Positions 49,693-58,369 of a stretch of DNA of 64,000 bases are shown here, piece after piece. The position numbers and the translations under genes were made by a program. The notes under the pieces are model-generated. The model saw only the letters and a list, made by a program, of their open reading frames with translations. It made no database searches and was not told where the DNA came from. Origin of the DNA: Actinomycetospora sp. NBRC 106375 (GTDB lineage: Bacteria; Actinomycetota; Actinomycetes; Mycobacteriales; Pseudonocardiaceae). How positions within the stretch are numbered: position 1 is the first letter of the stretch; every line of letters starts with the position of its first letter. The stretch is taken from contig NZ_BSTS01000006.1 in NCBI RefSeq assembly GCF_030269665.1, forward strand, positions 124,001 to 188,000. Direction: 5' to 3'.

Positions 49693-50667
49693 ATGCCCTC
49701 GGTGGAGACGGTGCGCGGTCCGGTGGACGTGGGCGACCTCGGGACGACGCTCATGCACGAGCACGTCTTCGTCCTCACGCCGGACATGATGCAGAACTAC
49801 GGCGACGAGTACTGGGACGAGGAGGTCCGGGTCGCCGACGCGATCGACAAGCTGCGCCGGCTGCGTGACCTCGGCGTCACCACGATCGTCGACCCCACCG
49901 TCGTCGGGCTGGGCCGCTACATCCCGCGCGTGGCCCGGATCAACGCCGAGGTCGACCTGAACATCGTGGTGGCCACCGGGCTCTACACGTTCGACGAGAT
50001 CCCGCACTACCTGCACTACCGCGGCCCCGGCACGCTGCTGGGCGGCGACGAGCCCATGGTCGAGATGTTCGTCAAGGACATCCGCGAGGGCATCGGGGGC
50101 ACCGGCATCAAGGCGGCCTTCCTCAAGGGCGTCGTCGAGGAGCGCGGCCTGACGCCGGACCAGAGACGGGTGCAGCTGGCGATCGCCGAGACCCACACGG
50201 AGACCGGCGTCCCGATCACCGTGCACACCAACAGCGCCCACCAGACCGGGCGGCTCGCCCTCGACCTCTACGACGAGGTCGGCGTCGACCTCATGAAGGT
50301 CGTGGTCGGGCACGCCGGTGACACGAACGACCTCGACTACCTGCGCGAGATCATGGACCGGGGCGCCACCATCGGCTGCGACCGCTTCGGGCTCGACCTG
50401 TTCAACCCCACCGAGCAGCGCGTCGCGACGATCGCGGCGCTGTGCGCCCAGGGCTACGCCGACCGGATCGTGCTGGCCCACGACGCCGCCTGCTACATGG
50501 ACTTCTTCTCCGGCGAGGCCTCGCAGGCAGCGCTGGCCCAGGCGGCGCCGAACTGGCACTACGAGCACATCCACCACGACGTGCTCCCCGCGCTGCGCGA
50601 GCAGGGCGTCACCGAGGACCAGCTCACGACGATGCTCGTCGAGAACCCGCGCCGGTACTTCTCGTGA
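49693..50667 (+). CDS. Phosphotriesterase-like lactonase (PLL/amidohydrolase)
   Basis: 324 residues of the phosphotriesterase family. Metal ligands: HEH (TLMHEHVFV), the carboxylated Lys in IKAAFLK, His in ITVHTNS, His in VGHAGDTND, and Asp in VLAHDAAC. The binuclear site is complete. Natural members are mostly lactonases for acyl-homoserine or other lactones, with weak paraoxonase activity. ATG at 49693 is preferred over GTG 49684 because GGAGG is then 8 bases away. The stop overlaps the acyl-CoA ligase start, so lactone opening and CoA activation of the resulting acid may be linked. Confidence 0.88.
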   Translation: MPSVETVRGPVDVGDLGTTLMHEHVFVLTPDMMQNYGDEYWDEEVRVADAIDKLRRLRDLGVTTIVDPTVVGLGRYIPRVARINAEVDLNIVVATGLYTFDEIPHYLHYRGPGTLLGGDEPMVEMFVKDIREGIGGTGIKAAFLKGVVEERGLTPDQRRVQLAIAETHTETGVPITVHTNSAHQTGRLALDLYDEVGVDLMKVVVGHAGDTNDLDYLREIMDRGATIGCDRFGLDLFNPTEQRVATIAALCAQGYADRIVLAHDAACYMDFFSGEASQAALAQAAPNWHYEHIHHDVLPALREQGVTEDQLTTMLVENPRRYFS

Positions 50668-52184
50668 GCACCGAGCCGCTCGACCGCGGGGCCGCACCCT
50701 TCGACACCACCGGCATCACGCGCGGCGCCGACGGCGTCGCCCGCTACGACCACCTGCACCCGTCGGTGGTCGCCATGGTCCGGGCGTCGGTCGAGCGCCA
50801 CCCCGACGTCGAGGCGCTCGTCGAGGTCGGCGGCGGGCGGGTGACCTACGCCGAGCTGTGGGACCGCGCGGCCCGGGTCGCCGGCGGCCTCGTCGCCGAC
50901 GGCGTGAGCCGCGGCGACCGCGTGGCCTCCCTGCTGCCGGCGGGTCTCGACTGGGTGGTCGGGTTCCTCGGCACCCTGCTCGCCGGCGCCGTGGCGGTCC
51001 CGGTCAACACCCGTTTCGCGCCGCCGGAGGTCTCCTACGTCCTGGCCGACAGCGAGGCGGCGGCCGTGCTGCGACCGGGCGCGCCGCTACCGAGCGGGCA
51101 TCCCGAGGCCCTCGACGACCTCGTCCCCGGCGACCTCGCGGCGATCTTCTACACCAGCGGCACCACCGGCCGGCCGAAGGGCGCCCGGACCACCCACGGC
51201 AACTTCCTGTCCAACGTCGAGACCGCGATCCGCGTGATCGGCATCGACCGCGCCGACGGGCCCACGCTGCGCAACCTCGTCTCGGTGCCGCTGTTCCACG
51301 TCACCGGCTGCAACTCCCAGCTGCTGGTGCAGCTCGGGCTCGGCGGCACGACGGTGGTGCTCCCGGCGTTCGACGGGGCGGCGTTCGTCCGCACGATCGT
51401 CGCCGAGCGCACCGACACCCTCGTCAGCGTCCCCGCGATCTACGGCCTGACCCTGGCGCGCGAGGACGTCGACGCCGACCTGTCGCACGTCCGGCGCCTG
51501 ACCTACGGCGGCGCCCCGATGGCGCCCGCGCTGGTCCGCCGGCTGACCGAGCGGCTCCCCCGGGCCCGGCTCGGCAACGGGTTCGGCCTCACCGAGACCT
51601 CCTCGATCGCCACGTTCCTGCCCCACGAGTGGGCCGTCGACAACGCGGACGCGGTCGGGTTCGCCGCCCCGGTCGTCGACGTCGCCCTCACCGACGTCGA
51701 CGACGCCGGCGTCGGCGAGCTGCTGATCCGTGGGCCCAACGTCGTCGACGGCTACTGGAAGGCCGCCGAGGCGACGGCGGCGACCTTCGTCGACGGCTGG
51801 CTGCACAGCGGCGACCTCGCCCGCGTCGACGACGGCATGGTCCGGATCGTCGACCGCGCCAAGGACGTGATCAACCGCGGCGGCGAGAACGTCTACTCGG
51901 TGGAGGTCGAGAACGCGCTGGCCGGCGCGCCGGGGGTCGCGGACGCGGCCGTCGTGGGCGTCCCGGACGACGTCATGGGCGAGAAGGTGGGCGCCGTGCT
52001 CGTCGGCGGCGACATCGACGTCGGCGCCGTGCTGGAGTACCTGGACACCCAGCTCGCCGACTTCAAGGTGCCGCAGTACGTCGTGGTCAGCCCCGATCCG
52101 CTGCCCCGCAACCCGGGCGGCAAGCTGCTCAAGCGGACCCTCCGCGACGGCACCGCCTGGGGCTCGCCGGTCCGGGGCCGCTGA
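50664..52184 (+). CDS. Acyl-CoA synthetase / AMP-dependent ligase
   Basis: 506 residues of the ANL family. P-loop YTSGTTGRPKGARTTHGN (about 160-178), NGFGLTETSS, YWKAAEATAATFVDGWLHSGDLARVDDGMVRIVDRAKDVINRGGENVYSVEVE and C-terminal catalytic Lys in PGGKLLKRTL. The domain pattern is that of medium/long-chain or aromatic acid:CoA ligases. GTG at 50664 overlaps the PLL lactonase stop (GTGA). Substrate not predictable; a hydroxy acid released by the lactonase is a reasonable guess. Confidence 0.88.
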   Translation: MSTEPLDRGAAPFDTTGITRGADGVARYDHLHPSVVAMVRASVERHPDVEALVEVGGGRVTYAELWDRAARVAGGLVADGVSRGDRVASLLPAGLDWVVGFLGTLLAGAVAVPVNTRFAPPEVSYVLADSEAAAVLRPGAPLPSGHPEALDDLVPGDLAAIFYTSGTTGRPKGARTTHGNFLSNVETAIRVIGIDRADGPTLRNLVSVPLFHVTGCNSQLLVQLGLGGTTVVLPAFDGAAFVRTIVAERTDTLVSVPAIYGLTLAREDVDADLSHVRRLTYGGAPMAPALVRRLTERLPRARLGNGFGLTETSSIATFLPHEWAVDNADAVGFAAPVVDVALTDVDDAGVGELLIRGPNVVDGYWKAAEATAATFVDGWLHSGDLARVDDGMVRIVDRAKDVINRGGENVYSVEVENALAGAPGVADAAVVGVPDDVMGEKVGAVLVGGDIDVGAVLEYLDTQLADFKVPQYVVVSPDPLPRNPGGKLLKRTLRDGTAWGSPVRGR

Positions 52185-52190
52185 CCGCTA

Positions 52191-52231
52191 TGTGAGCGAA
52201 CTTCGGTGCTATAGCCCCCGAGTTCGCTCAC
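52191..52231. terminator. Palindrome family 2, copy E, between convergent genes
   Basis: GTGAGCGAACT (52192-52202) pairs with AGTTCGCTCAC (52221-52231) and encloses GCTATAGC. It shares TATGTGAGCGAA and the CTATAGC centre with copy D (11671-11716). Here it lies between the acyl-CoA ligase and DICT gene stops, where it can act as a bidirectional terminator. Confidence 0.7.
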
Positions 52232-52238
52232 GGAGGAA

Positions 52239-53771
52239 CTAGCGGGGCTGCGGCACCTCGGTGGCGACGACGCCGTGCGAGCCGGGCAGCAGGTGGTCGG
52301 GGTGCTCGGGCTCGTCGTCGGCGTCGGCCCCGAACCAGGGGTGTTCGGCCGTGGTGTCGACGTCCCGCTCGTGACGGCTCGGCGCCTCACGGCCCGGCCC
52401 GGGCACGACCCGTCCGGTGCGGGTGCTGACCGCGGCGACCCGCTCGCCGGTGACCGTGCGCCCGGCGTCCACGACACCGGACCCGTCGGCCCGCAGCCGC
52501 GTGAGGGCGACCCGCAGGTCGTCCAGCGGCAGCGGCCGGGAGTGCGTGACGATCGTGGCGACGCCGGCGCTCAGGGACACGTGCGGGTAGCCGTCGGAGG
52601 AGAGCTCGAGCTGCTCGGCGATCTCGTCCCCCAGGCCCGCGAGGTGGCGGGGCGAGGCGCCGGGGACGACGACGAGGAACTCGCGGCGGTTCAGGCGCAC
52701 CGCCGCGTCCACCGGCCCGAGCGGCTGTTCGAGGGCAGCCGCCACCTTCCGGGCGGCGTGGTACTCGGCGCGCGGCTCCTCGAAGGACGCGGCGAGGCCC
52801 GGCACGTCGACCAGCGCGAGGCCCACCGGGAGCTCGGCCGCGCCGCCGGGCGCCGCCCATCGCTCGAGGAAGTCCGGCGTCAGCAGCCCGCTCGAGGGGT
52901 CGGTCTCCGCGGAGCGCTGGGCGTCGGCGGCGCGGTGGGCGTCGGCGAGCTGCTCGCGCAGCGCGCGGCTGCCCGCCTGCGCGGTCTGCATGCGCGTGAT
53001 CATGTATGCCAGCGACGCCGTCGCCCACGCCTCGCCGGGCGTGCCCCCGCTGCCCGCCACCTCGCCGCCGGCGGCCATGACCTCGCCGAGCAGCGTGTCG
53101 ATGCGGCGCAGCAGGGCATCGGGCAGGCGCGTCCCGAGCGCCAGGCGCAGCCGGGCGAGCTCGGCGCCGGCCTGGACGTGCGCGTAGCCCCAGCGCCCCG
53201 CGAACTGGCGGCTCGCCTCCCGGTCGCGCTCGTGGGCGTCGTAGGCGTGCTGGTCGGTGGCCACGAGGAACGCTCCCGCGCGGGGGCCGACCGCGACCAC
53301 GGTCCACTCGTCGGCGAGCTTCTCGTCGGGGTCGACCAGCACGGTGTGCACCCCCCGCGGCGGGGCGTGCTCCTCCCCGCGCACGAAGCCCACGACGACG
53401 TCGGCGCCCGCCTCGGCGAGGCGCTCGTAGACCACCCGTTCCCGCTCGAAGAACTCGAGGCGCTGGAAGAGCGCGACGACGACGGTCGGCGCGCCGGAGA
53501 CCGGCGAGGAGACCACGGCCTTCTCGATCGCGTGGCTCACCGCGACCAGCAGGCGCTTGGGCACGAGCGACGGCCGTCCGCCCGCGGTGTGCTCCCACGT
53601 GTGACGGGGGTCGGCGTCCAGGCGCGTCCGTGTGGCGCGGGCGGTCGCCTCCGCGACGGCCTGCGACAGGGGACCGGCCACCCCGGCCGTGCCCCCGGCC
53701 GGCACGCGACGCACGGGCGGGACGGTCGGCACGGGGGCGAGCGGCGAGCGGCCGTTCGGGTGGCTGGTCAC
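52239..53771 (-). CDS. DICT-domain protein with degenerate GGDEF module
   Basis: 510 residues. The N-terminal half (about 55-230) resembles a DICT sensory domain: KRLLVAVSHAIEKAVV, VVVALFQRLEFFERERVVYERLAEAGADVVVGFVRG, AFLVATDQHAYDAHERDREASRQFAGRWGYA. A helical linker leads to a GGDEF-like fold (about 310-450) starting DPSSGLLTPDFLERW. Its signature reads RLNRREFLVVVPG, so GGDEF is NRREF and cyclase activity is unlikely. Pro/His/Asp-rich tail. GTG at 53771 has AGGAG. Soluble; possible light or redox sensing, as DICT partners often do. The output is unknown. Confidence 0.75.
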   Translation of the reverse strand: MTSHPNGRSPLAPVPTVPPVRRVPAGGTAGVAGPLSQAVAEATARATRTRLDADPRHTWEHTAGGRPSLVPKRLLVAVSHAIEKAVVSSPVSGAPTVVVALFQRLEFFERERVVYERLAEAGADVVVGFVRGEEHAPPRGVHTVLVDPDEKLADEWTVVAVGPRAGAFLVATDQHAYDAHERDREASRQFAGRWGYAHVQAGAELARLRLALGTRLPDALLRRIDTLLGEVMAAGGEVAGSGGTPGEAWATASLAYMITRMQTAQAGSRALREQLADAHRAADAQRSAETDPSSGLLTPDFLERWAAPGGAAELPVGLALVDVPGLAASFEEPRAEYHAARKVAAALEQPLGPVDAAVRLNRREFLVVVPGASPRHLAGLGDEIAEQLELSSDGYPHVSLSAGVATIVTHSRPLPLDDLRVALTRLRADGSGVVDAGRTVTGERVAAVSTRTGRVVPGPGREAPSRHERDVDTTAEHPWFGADADDEPEHPDHLLPGSHGVVATEVPQPR

Positions 53772-53946
53772 CGGGGGCTCCTGGCGGGTGGATCGACGCG
53801 GGTGGCTCGGGCCGTTCCCCGCCGACGCGTCCTCCACCCGCCGCCGAGTGGCCGAGCGACGAACGGCCCACGACGGTCGACGAAGAGACGCACGCCACCC
53901 GAACGGCCCGCACCCGCCCGAGGATCTCCCCGGTCACCCTCCGTAC

Positions 53947-53986
53947 GTGAGCAGTCGGCGCCTCGATGAGGGCGCCGACTGCTCAC
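53947..53986. terminator. Perfect 16-bp hairpin (palindrome family 3, copy G)
   Basis: GTGAGCAGTCGGCGCC (53947-53962) pairs exactly with 53971-53986. It contains the lutC stop codon and shares GTGAGCAGT-GGCGCC with copy F at 43112. It probably ends the rha-lut transcript. The rest of 53772-53946 shows no gene. Confidence 0.8.
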
Positions 53987-54624
53987 ATGGGGCCGACCAG
54001 CACCACGTCCAGGCGGCGGGGGCCGTGGACGCCCTCGACGCGGTCGAGCTCGATGTCGCTGGTCGCCGAGGGACCGGAGACGAAGGTCAGCGGGCCGTCC
54101 GGGTCGAGGCGAGCGAGGGCCTCGGGCACCGACGACACCACGGCGTCGGCGCGCACCACGCACACGTGGTGGTCGGGCACGAGGCTGATCGCCCGCCGCC
54201 CCTGGTCCGGGGCGAGCGCGTCGAGCACGAAGGTGCCGGTGTCCGCGATCGCCACCGCGGCCCCGGTGACGACGGCGTCGACCCGGTCGAGCTCGGCGAC
54301 CGACAGCGGCGGCTCGTCGGGCCGGACCCGCGCCGTCACCGCGGCGACCCACCGCGCGGGCAGCCCGGGCGGCGCGACGAACGTCGTGGCCCCCGCCTCC
54401 TCGAGCACCCGCGCGACGGCCTCCGAGACGTCGTCCTCGTCGGCGACGCGGTGCACCGTCGCGCGGTAGTCGGTCAGCGTCTCGTCGAGACGGGCGACGA
54501 CCTCGGCGCTGCCCGGGGCGAACGCGCCGGTGCGTCGATAGCCCCGCGGCACGTCCGGCGGCGTCGCCCCGCCCGCGTCCCGCGCCGCCCGCAGCCGCGC
54601 CAGGACCTCGTCACGTGCGGTCAC
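53983..54624 (-). CDS. lutC: L-lactate utilisation protein C
   Basis: 213 residues of the LutC/YkgG family: EVLARLRAARD, VPRGYRRTG, a central NagB-like fold, DAVVTGAAVAIADTGTFVLDALAPDQGRRAISLVPDHHVCVVRADAVVSSVPEALARL and GPSATSDIELDRVEGVHGPRRLDVVLVG, the SATSDIE signature. With LutA and LutB it oxidises L-lactate to pyruvate. GTG at 54624 overlaps the lutB stop region. Its last residue and stop are provided by hairpin G. Confidence 0.92.
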   Translation of the reverse strand: MTARDEVLARLRAARDAGGATPPDVPRGYRRTGAFAPGSAEVVARLDETLTDYRATVHRVADEDDVSEAVARVLEEAGATTFVAPPGLPARWVAAVTARVRPDEPPLSVAELDRVDAVVTGAAVAIADTGTFVLDALAPDQGRRAISLVPDHHVCVVRADAVVSSVPEALARLDPDGPLTFVSGPSATSDIELDRVEGVHGPRRLDVVLVGPM

Positions 54625-56107
54625 GTCGGGCCCACCACTCCCTGAAGGTCTCGGTCGGCGGCGCCGGCATGTCGCGGGCCCCGAACCACGCCGACGCTCC
54701 CGGTCCCGGCACCGACCGGATCCGCCCCGACCGCCCCAGCAGACGCCCCAGCCGCAGCGCCCGCTCGGCGAGCGAGAAGCGCCGCGGCGACGCCATCGCG
54801 GTCGCCGCCGCGCGCATCGCGACGTCCTGGGCCGTCGGCCGCCCGTGCGCCTCGACCGCCGCCGCGCGCTGCTGCACGAGCAGGTGCGGGATGTCGATGC
54901 GCACCGGGCAGGCGTCGAAGCACGCCCCGCACAACGAGGAGGCGTAGGGCAGCGAGGCGTTGACGTCGTCGGGACCGTCGATCCCCGTGAGCTGCGGCGA
55001 GAGCACCGCTCCGATCGGGCCGGGGTAGATCGACCCGTAGGCGTGCCCGCCGGTGCGCTCGTAGACCGGGCAGACGTTGAGGCACGCCGAGCAGCGGATG
55101 CAGTGCAGCGCCTGCCGGCCGTCGGGCGAGGCGAGGACGTTCGACCGGCCGTTGTCCATCAGCACCAGGTGGAACGCCTGCGGGCCGTCGCCGGGGGTGA
55201 CGCCGCTCCACGTCGACGTGTACGGGTTCATCCGCTCGCCGGTCGAGCTGCGCGGCAGCAACTGGAGGAACACCTCGAGGTCCGACCACGTCGGGACGAT
55301 CTTCTCGACGCCCATCACCGTGATCAGGGTGTCGGGCAGCGTCAGGCACATCCGGCCGTTGCCCTCGGACTCGACGACCGAGATCGTCCCGGTGTCGGCG
55401 ACCGCGAAGTTCACCCCGGAGATGCCGACCGTCGCCGACAGGAACTTCCGCCGCAGGTGCGTGCGCGCGGCCATCGCGAGCCGCCGGGGCTCGTCGGTCA
55501 GCGCCGGGTCCACGTCGGGCATCTCGCGCAGGAAGATGTCGCGGATCTCCGAGCGGTTGCGGTGGATCGCCGGCACGAGGAAGTGCGAGGGCGTGTCGTC
55601 GGAGAGCTGCACGATCAGCTCGGCGAGGTCGGTCTCGAGCGCGGCGATCCCGGCCGCGCCGAGCGCCTCGTTCAGCCCCGTCTCCTGCGTCGCCATCGAC
55701 TTGACCTTGACGACCTCGTCGGACCCGGTCTCCCGCACGAGGTCGACGACGATCCGGTTGGCCTCCTCGGCGTCGCGCGCCCAGTGCACGACCCCGCCCC
55801 GCGCGGTCACCGACGCCTCGAGCTGCTCGAGGAGCTCCGGCAGCCGGGCCATGACGTCGGCCTTGACGCCCTCGCCGGCGCGGCGCAGCTCCTCCCAGTC
55901 GTCGACCTCGCCCACGACCCCGGCGCGCTTGGCCCGGATGGTGCGGGTGGCGTGGCCGAGGTTCTGGCGCAGCTGCGTGTCGGCCAGGGCCCGGTGCGCG
56001 GCGACGGGGAACGGCTCGGTGCCGCGCAGGTGGTGGTGCGGGTCCGACGCGACGGTCGGCATGCCGAGGTCGGTGGTCATGCGGCCGTTTCCGAGATCGG
56101 TGGTCAC
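54611..56107 (-). CDS. lutB: L-lactate utilisation protein B (iron-sulfur)
   Basis: About 498 residues. LutB core includes VKVKSMATQETGLNEAL, FLVPAIHRNRSEIRDIF, AVADTGTISVVESEGNGRMCLTLPDTLI. Iron-sulfur cysteines are CIRCSACLNVCPVYE and LCGACFDACPVRIDIP. It passes electrons in the LutABC lactate oxidase. Start uncertain: GTG 56107 overlaps the lutA stop; ATG 56080 is nine codons further. The two starts sit in a short duplication, both followed by T-T-D-L-G. It overlaps lutC by 14 bases. Confidence 0.92.
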   Translation of the reverse strand: MTTDLGNGRMTTDLGMPTVASDPHHHLRGTEPFPVAAHRALADTQLRQNLGHATRTIRAKRAGVVGEVDDWEELRRAGEGVKADVMARLPELLEQLEASVTARGGVVHWARDAEEANRIVVDLVRETGSDEVVKVKSMATQETGLNEALGAAGIAALETDLAELIVQLSDDTPSHFLVPAIHRNRSEIRDIFLREMPDVDPALTDEPRRLAMAARTHLRRKFLSATVGISGVNFAVADTGTISVVESEGNGRMCLTLPDTLITVMGVEKIVPTWSDLEVFLQLLPRSSTGERMNPYTSTWSGVTPGDGPQAFHLVLMDNGRSNVLASPDGRQALHCIRCSACLNVCPVYERTGGHAYGSIYPGPIGAVLSPQLTGIDGPDDVNASLPYASSLCGACFDACPVRIDIPHLLVQQRAAAVEAHGRPTAQDVAMRAAATAMASPRRFSLAERALRLGRLLGRSGRIRSVPGPGASAWFGARDMPAPPTETFREWWARRDRT

Positions 56108-56865
56108 GCCGGCACCCCGTCGGTCGTCGACGCCAGGATCTCCGCGAGGTGCACCGTGCGCACCCCGGAGCGCAGCCGGGACAGGCCGCCGCCGATGTGC
56201 ATGAGGCACGACGAGTCGCCGGCGGCGCAGACCTCGGCGTGGGTGGAGACCACGTTCGCCATCTTGTCCGCGAGCATCGCCGTCGAGGTCTCCGCGTTCT
56301 TCACGGCGAAGGTCCCCCCGAACCCGCAGCACACCTCGGCGTCGGGCAGCTCGGTCAGCGTGAGCCCGCGGACCTCGCGCAGGAGCCGCAGCGGCTTGTC
56401 CCCGACGCGCAGCATCCGCAGCGAGTGGCACGTCGGGTGGTAGGTGACGCGGTGCGGGTAGTACGCGCCGACGTCGGTGACGCGGAGGACGTCGACGAGC
56501 AGCTCGGAGAGCTCGTAGGTGCGGGCCGCGAGCTCCTCGGCGGCCCGGGCCAGCTTCTCGTCGCCGCCGCGGCGGGCGACCATCGCGTGCTGGTGGCGCA
56601 CGCAGCCGACGCACGACCCGGACGGCGCGACGGCGACGTCGGCGCGCCCCGACGAGAGGGCACCGGAGAAGACGTCGACGTGGTGGCGCACGAGCGGCAG
56701 CGCCATGTCGAGGTAGCCGGTGTTGACGTGCATCTGGCCGCAGCACGTCTGGTCGGCCGGGAAGACGACCTCGTGGCCGAGGCGCTCGAGCAGCTCGACC
56801 GTGGCCCGTGGGGCCTGCGGAAACATCGCGTCGCCGAGGCAGGTGGCGACGAGGGCGATCCGCAC
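56104..56865 (-). CDS. lutA: L-lactate utilisation protein A (CCG domain)
   Basis: 253 residues: two cysteine-rich CCG domains, QTCCGQMHVNTGY and AEVCCGFGGTFAVKNAETSTAMLADK, plus PSGSCVGCVRHQHAM and SSCLMHIGGGLSRL. These bind unusual [4Fe-4S] clusters in heterodisulfide-reductase-like and LutA proteins. GTG at 56865 lies 55 bases after the rhaB stop with no hairpin between, so it is probably on the rhamnose transcript. Confidence 0.93.
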   Translation of the reverse strand: MRIALVATCLGDAMFPQAPRATVELLERLGHEVVFPADQTCCGQMHVNTGYLDMALPLVRHHVDVFSGALSSGRADVAVAPSGSCVGCVRHQHAMVARRGGDEKLARAAEELAARTYELSELLVDVLRVTDVGAYYPHRVTYHPTCHSLRMLRVGDKPLRLLREVRGLTLTELPDAEVCCGFGGTFAVKNAETSTAMLADKMANVVSTHAEVCAAGDSSCLMHIGGGLSRLRSGVRTVHLAEILASTTDGVPA

Positions 56866-56920
56866 GGGACTCCTCGCGGTCGTGGTGGTGGTCGGAGCAG
56901 TGTCCCCCGGCAGGGGGCGG

Positions 56921-58369
56921 TCAGCGACCGAGGCGGGCCTCGAGATCGTCCCATCGGCCCGGGTCGCCGCCGGGCGCGAACGTCTCGGTGGCGACGTGCC
57001 GCACGAGGAACGACCGCAGGTCGCGCAGACCGCCCGGGACCGCGCCGAGCGCCCGCGCCGCGACCAGCGCGTTGCCGGTGGCGGTGGCCTCGACCGGCCC
57101 CGCGACGACCGGGAGGTCGCAGGCGTCGGCGGTCAGCCGGCAGAGCAGGAGGTTGCGGGCCCCGCCGCCCACGACGTGGACGACGTCGACGGACCGCCCG
57201 GAGAGCGCCGCGGCCTCGCGGACCGCGCGCCGGTGGGCCAGCGCCAGGCTGTCCAGCACGCAGCGCACGATCCCCTCGCGTGTCTCGGGCGCCGGCTGGC
57301 CGAGCGCGCGCACCGCCCCGACGATCCGCGCGGGCATGTCGCCGGGGGCCAGGAACACCTCGTCGGCGGCGTCCACGACCGCCGGCGGCCCGTCGTGGGT
57401 CGCGGCGCCGGCGAGCAGCGGGTCGAGCTCCGGAGAGCCCCACGCCCGCAGGCACTCCTGCAGCAGCCAGAGCCCCGTGACGTTGCGCAGGTAGCGGACC
57501 GTGCCGTCGACTCCGCGCTCGTTGGAGAAGTTCGCCGCGCGGGAGGCCTCAGAGAGCACCGGGGCCTCGAGCTCGACGCCGACCAGGGACCAGGTCCCGC
57601 ACGAGACGTAGGCGAAGCGGTCGGTCGTGGCGGGCACGCCGGCGACGGCCGAGGCCGTGTCGTGCGACCCGACCGCCAGCACCGGCGTCGCCGGGTCGAG
57701 CCCGGTCTCGAGGGCGACCGACGGGGTCACCGGCCCCACGACGGAGCCCGGGTCCCGCAGCGGCGCCAGCAGCCCGGGGTCGATCCCGACCCGGCGGGCC
57801 AGGTCGGTGTCCCAGCCGGAACCGTCCGCGGCGAGCAGGCCGGTGGTCGAGGCGTTGGTCCGCTCCGCGCCGCGCGTGCCGGTGAGCCACCAGGTCAGCA
57901 GGTCGGGGACGAGCAGCAGGCTCCGCGCCGCCCCGAGCTGCGCCGACCCGGCCGCCGCGACGAGCTGGTAGATCGTGGTGAACGGCAGCTCCTGCAGCCC
58001 GGTGCGGGCGTAGAGCTCGGCCGCGGGCACGACCTCGTGCACCCGCGCGGCCACGCCCGCGGTGCGCTCGTCGCGGTGGTGCACCGGCGTGCCGAGCAGC
58101 GCGCCGTCGGCGTCGAGCAGGCCGTAGTCGACGCCCCAGGTGTCGATGCCGATCCCGTCGACCGGTCCGACCGCGCCCAGCCCGGCGAGGATCTCCCGGT
58201 GCAGGCCGACGACGTCCCAGTGCAGCGTGTCGCGCACGCGGACCGGGCCGTTGGCGAAGCGGTGGACCTCGGTGAGCTCCAGCCCCGCCGCGCCCCCGAC
58301 GCGGGCCCGCACGACCCGCCCGGACGAGGCGCCCAGGTCGACGGCGGCGACCGTGACCCCGGAGGTCAT
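56921..58369 (-). CDS. rhaB: Rhamnulokinase
   Basis: 482-residue FGGY kinase: VAAVDLGASSGRVVRARVGG (phosphate-1), HRFANGPVRVRDTLHWDVVGLHREILAGL, GIGIDTWGVDYGLLD, HHRDERT, TNASTTGLL, GSHDTASAV, CGTWSLVGVE and VVGGGARNLLLCRLTADACDLPV. The R-F-x-N-x-P and DTWGVD signatures are those of L-rhamnulose kinases. ATG at 58369 overlaps the fusion-enzyme stop (ATGA). It makes rhamnulose 1-phosphate for the aldolase encoded just upstream. Confidence 0.94.
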   Translation of the reverse strand: MTSGVTVAAVDLGASSGRVVRARVGGAAGLELTEVHRFANGPVRVRDTLHWDVVGLHREILAGLGAVGPVDGIGIDTWGVDYGLLDADGALLGTPVHHRDERTAGVAARVHEVVPAAELYARTGLQELPFTTIYQLVAAAGSAQLGAARSLLLVPDLLTWWLTGTRGAERTNASTTGLLAADGSGWDTDLARRVGIDPGLLAPLRDPGSVVGPVTPSVALETGLDPATPVLAVGSHDTASAVAGVPATTDRFAYVSCGTWSLVGVELEAPVLSEASRAANFSNERGVDGTVRYLRNVTGLWLLQECLRAWGSPELDPLLAGAATHDGPPAVVDAADEVFLAPGDMPARIVGAVRALGQPAPETREGIVRCVLDSLALAHRRAVREAAALSGRSVDVVHVVGGGARNLLLCRLTADACDLPVVAGPVEATATGNALVAARALGAVPGGLRDLRSFLVRHVATETFAPGGDPGRWDDLEARLGR

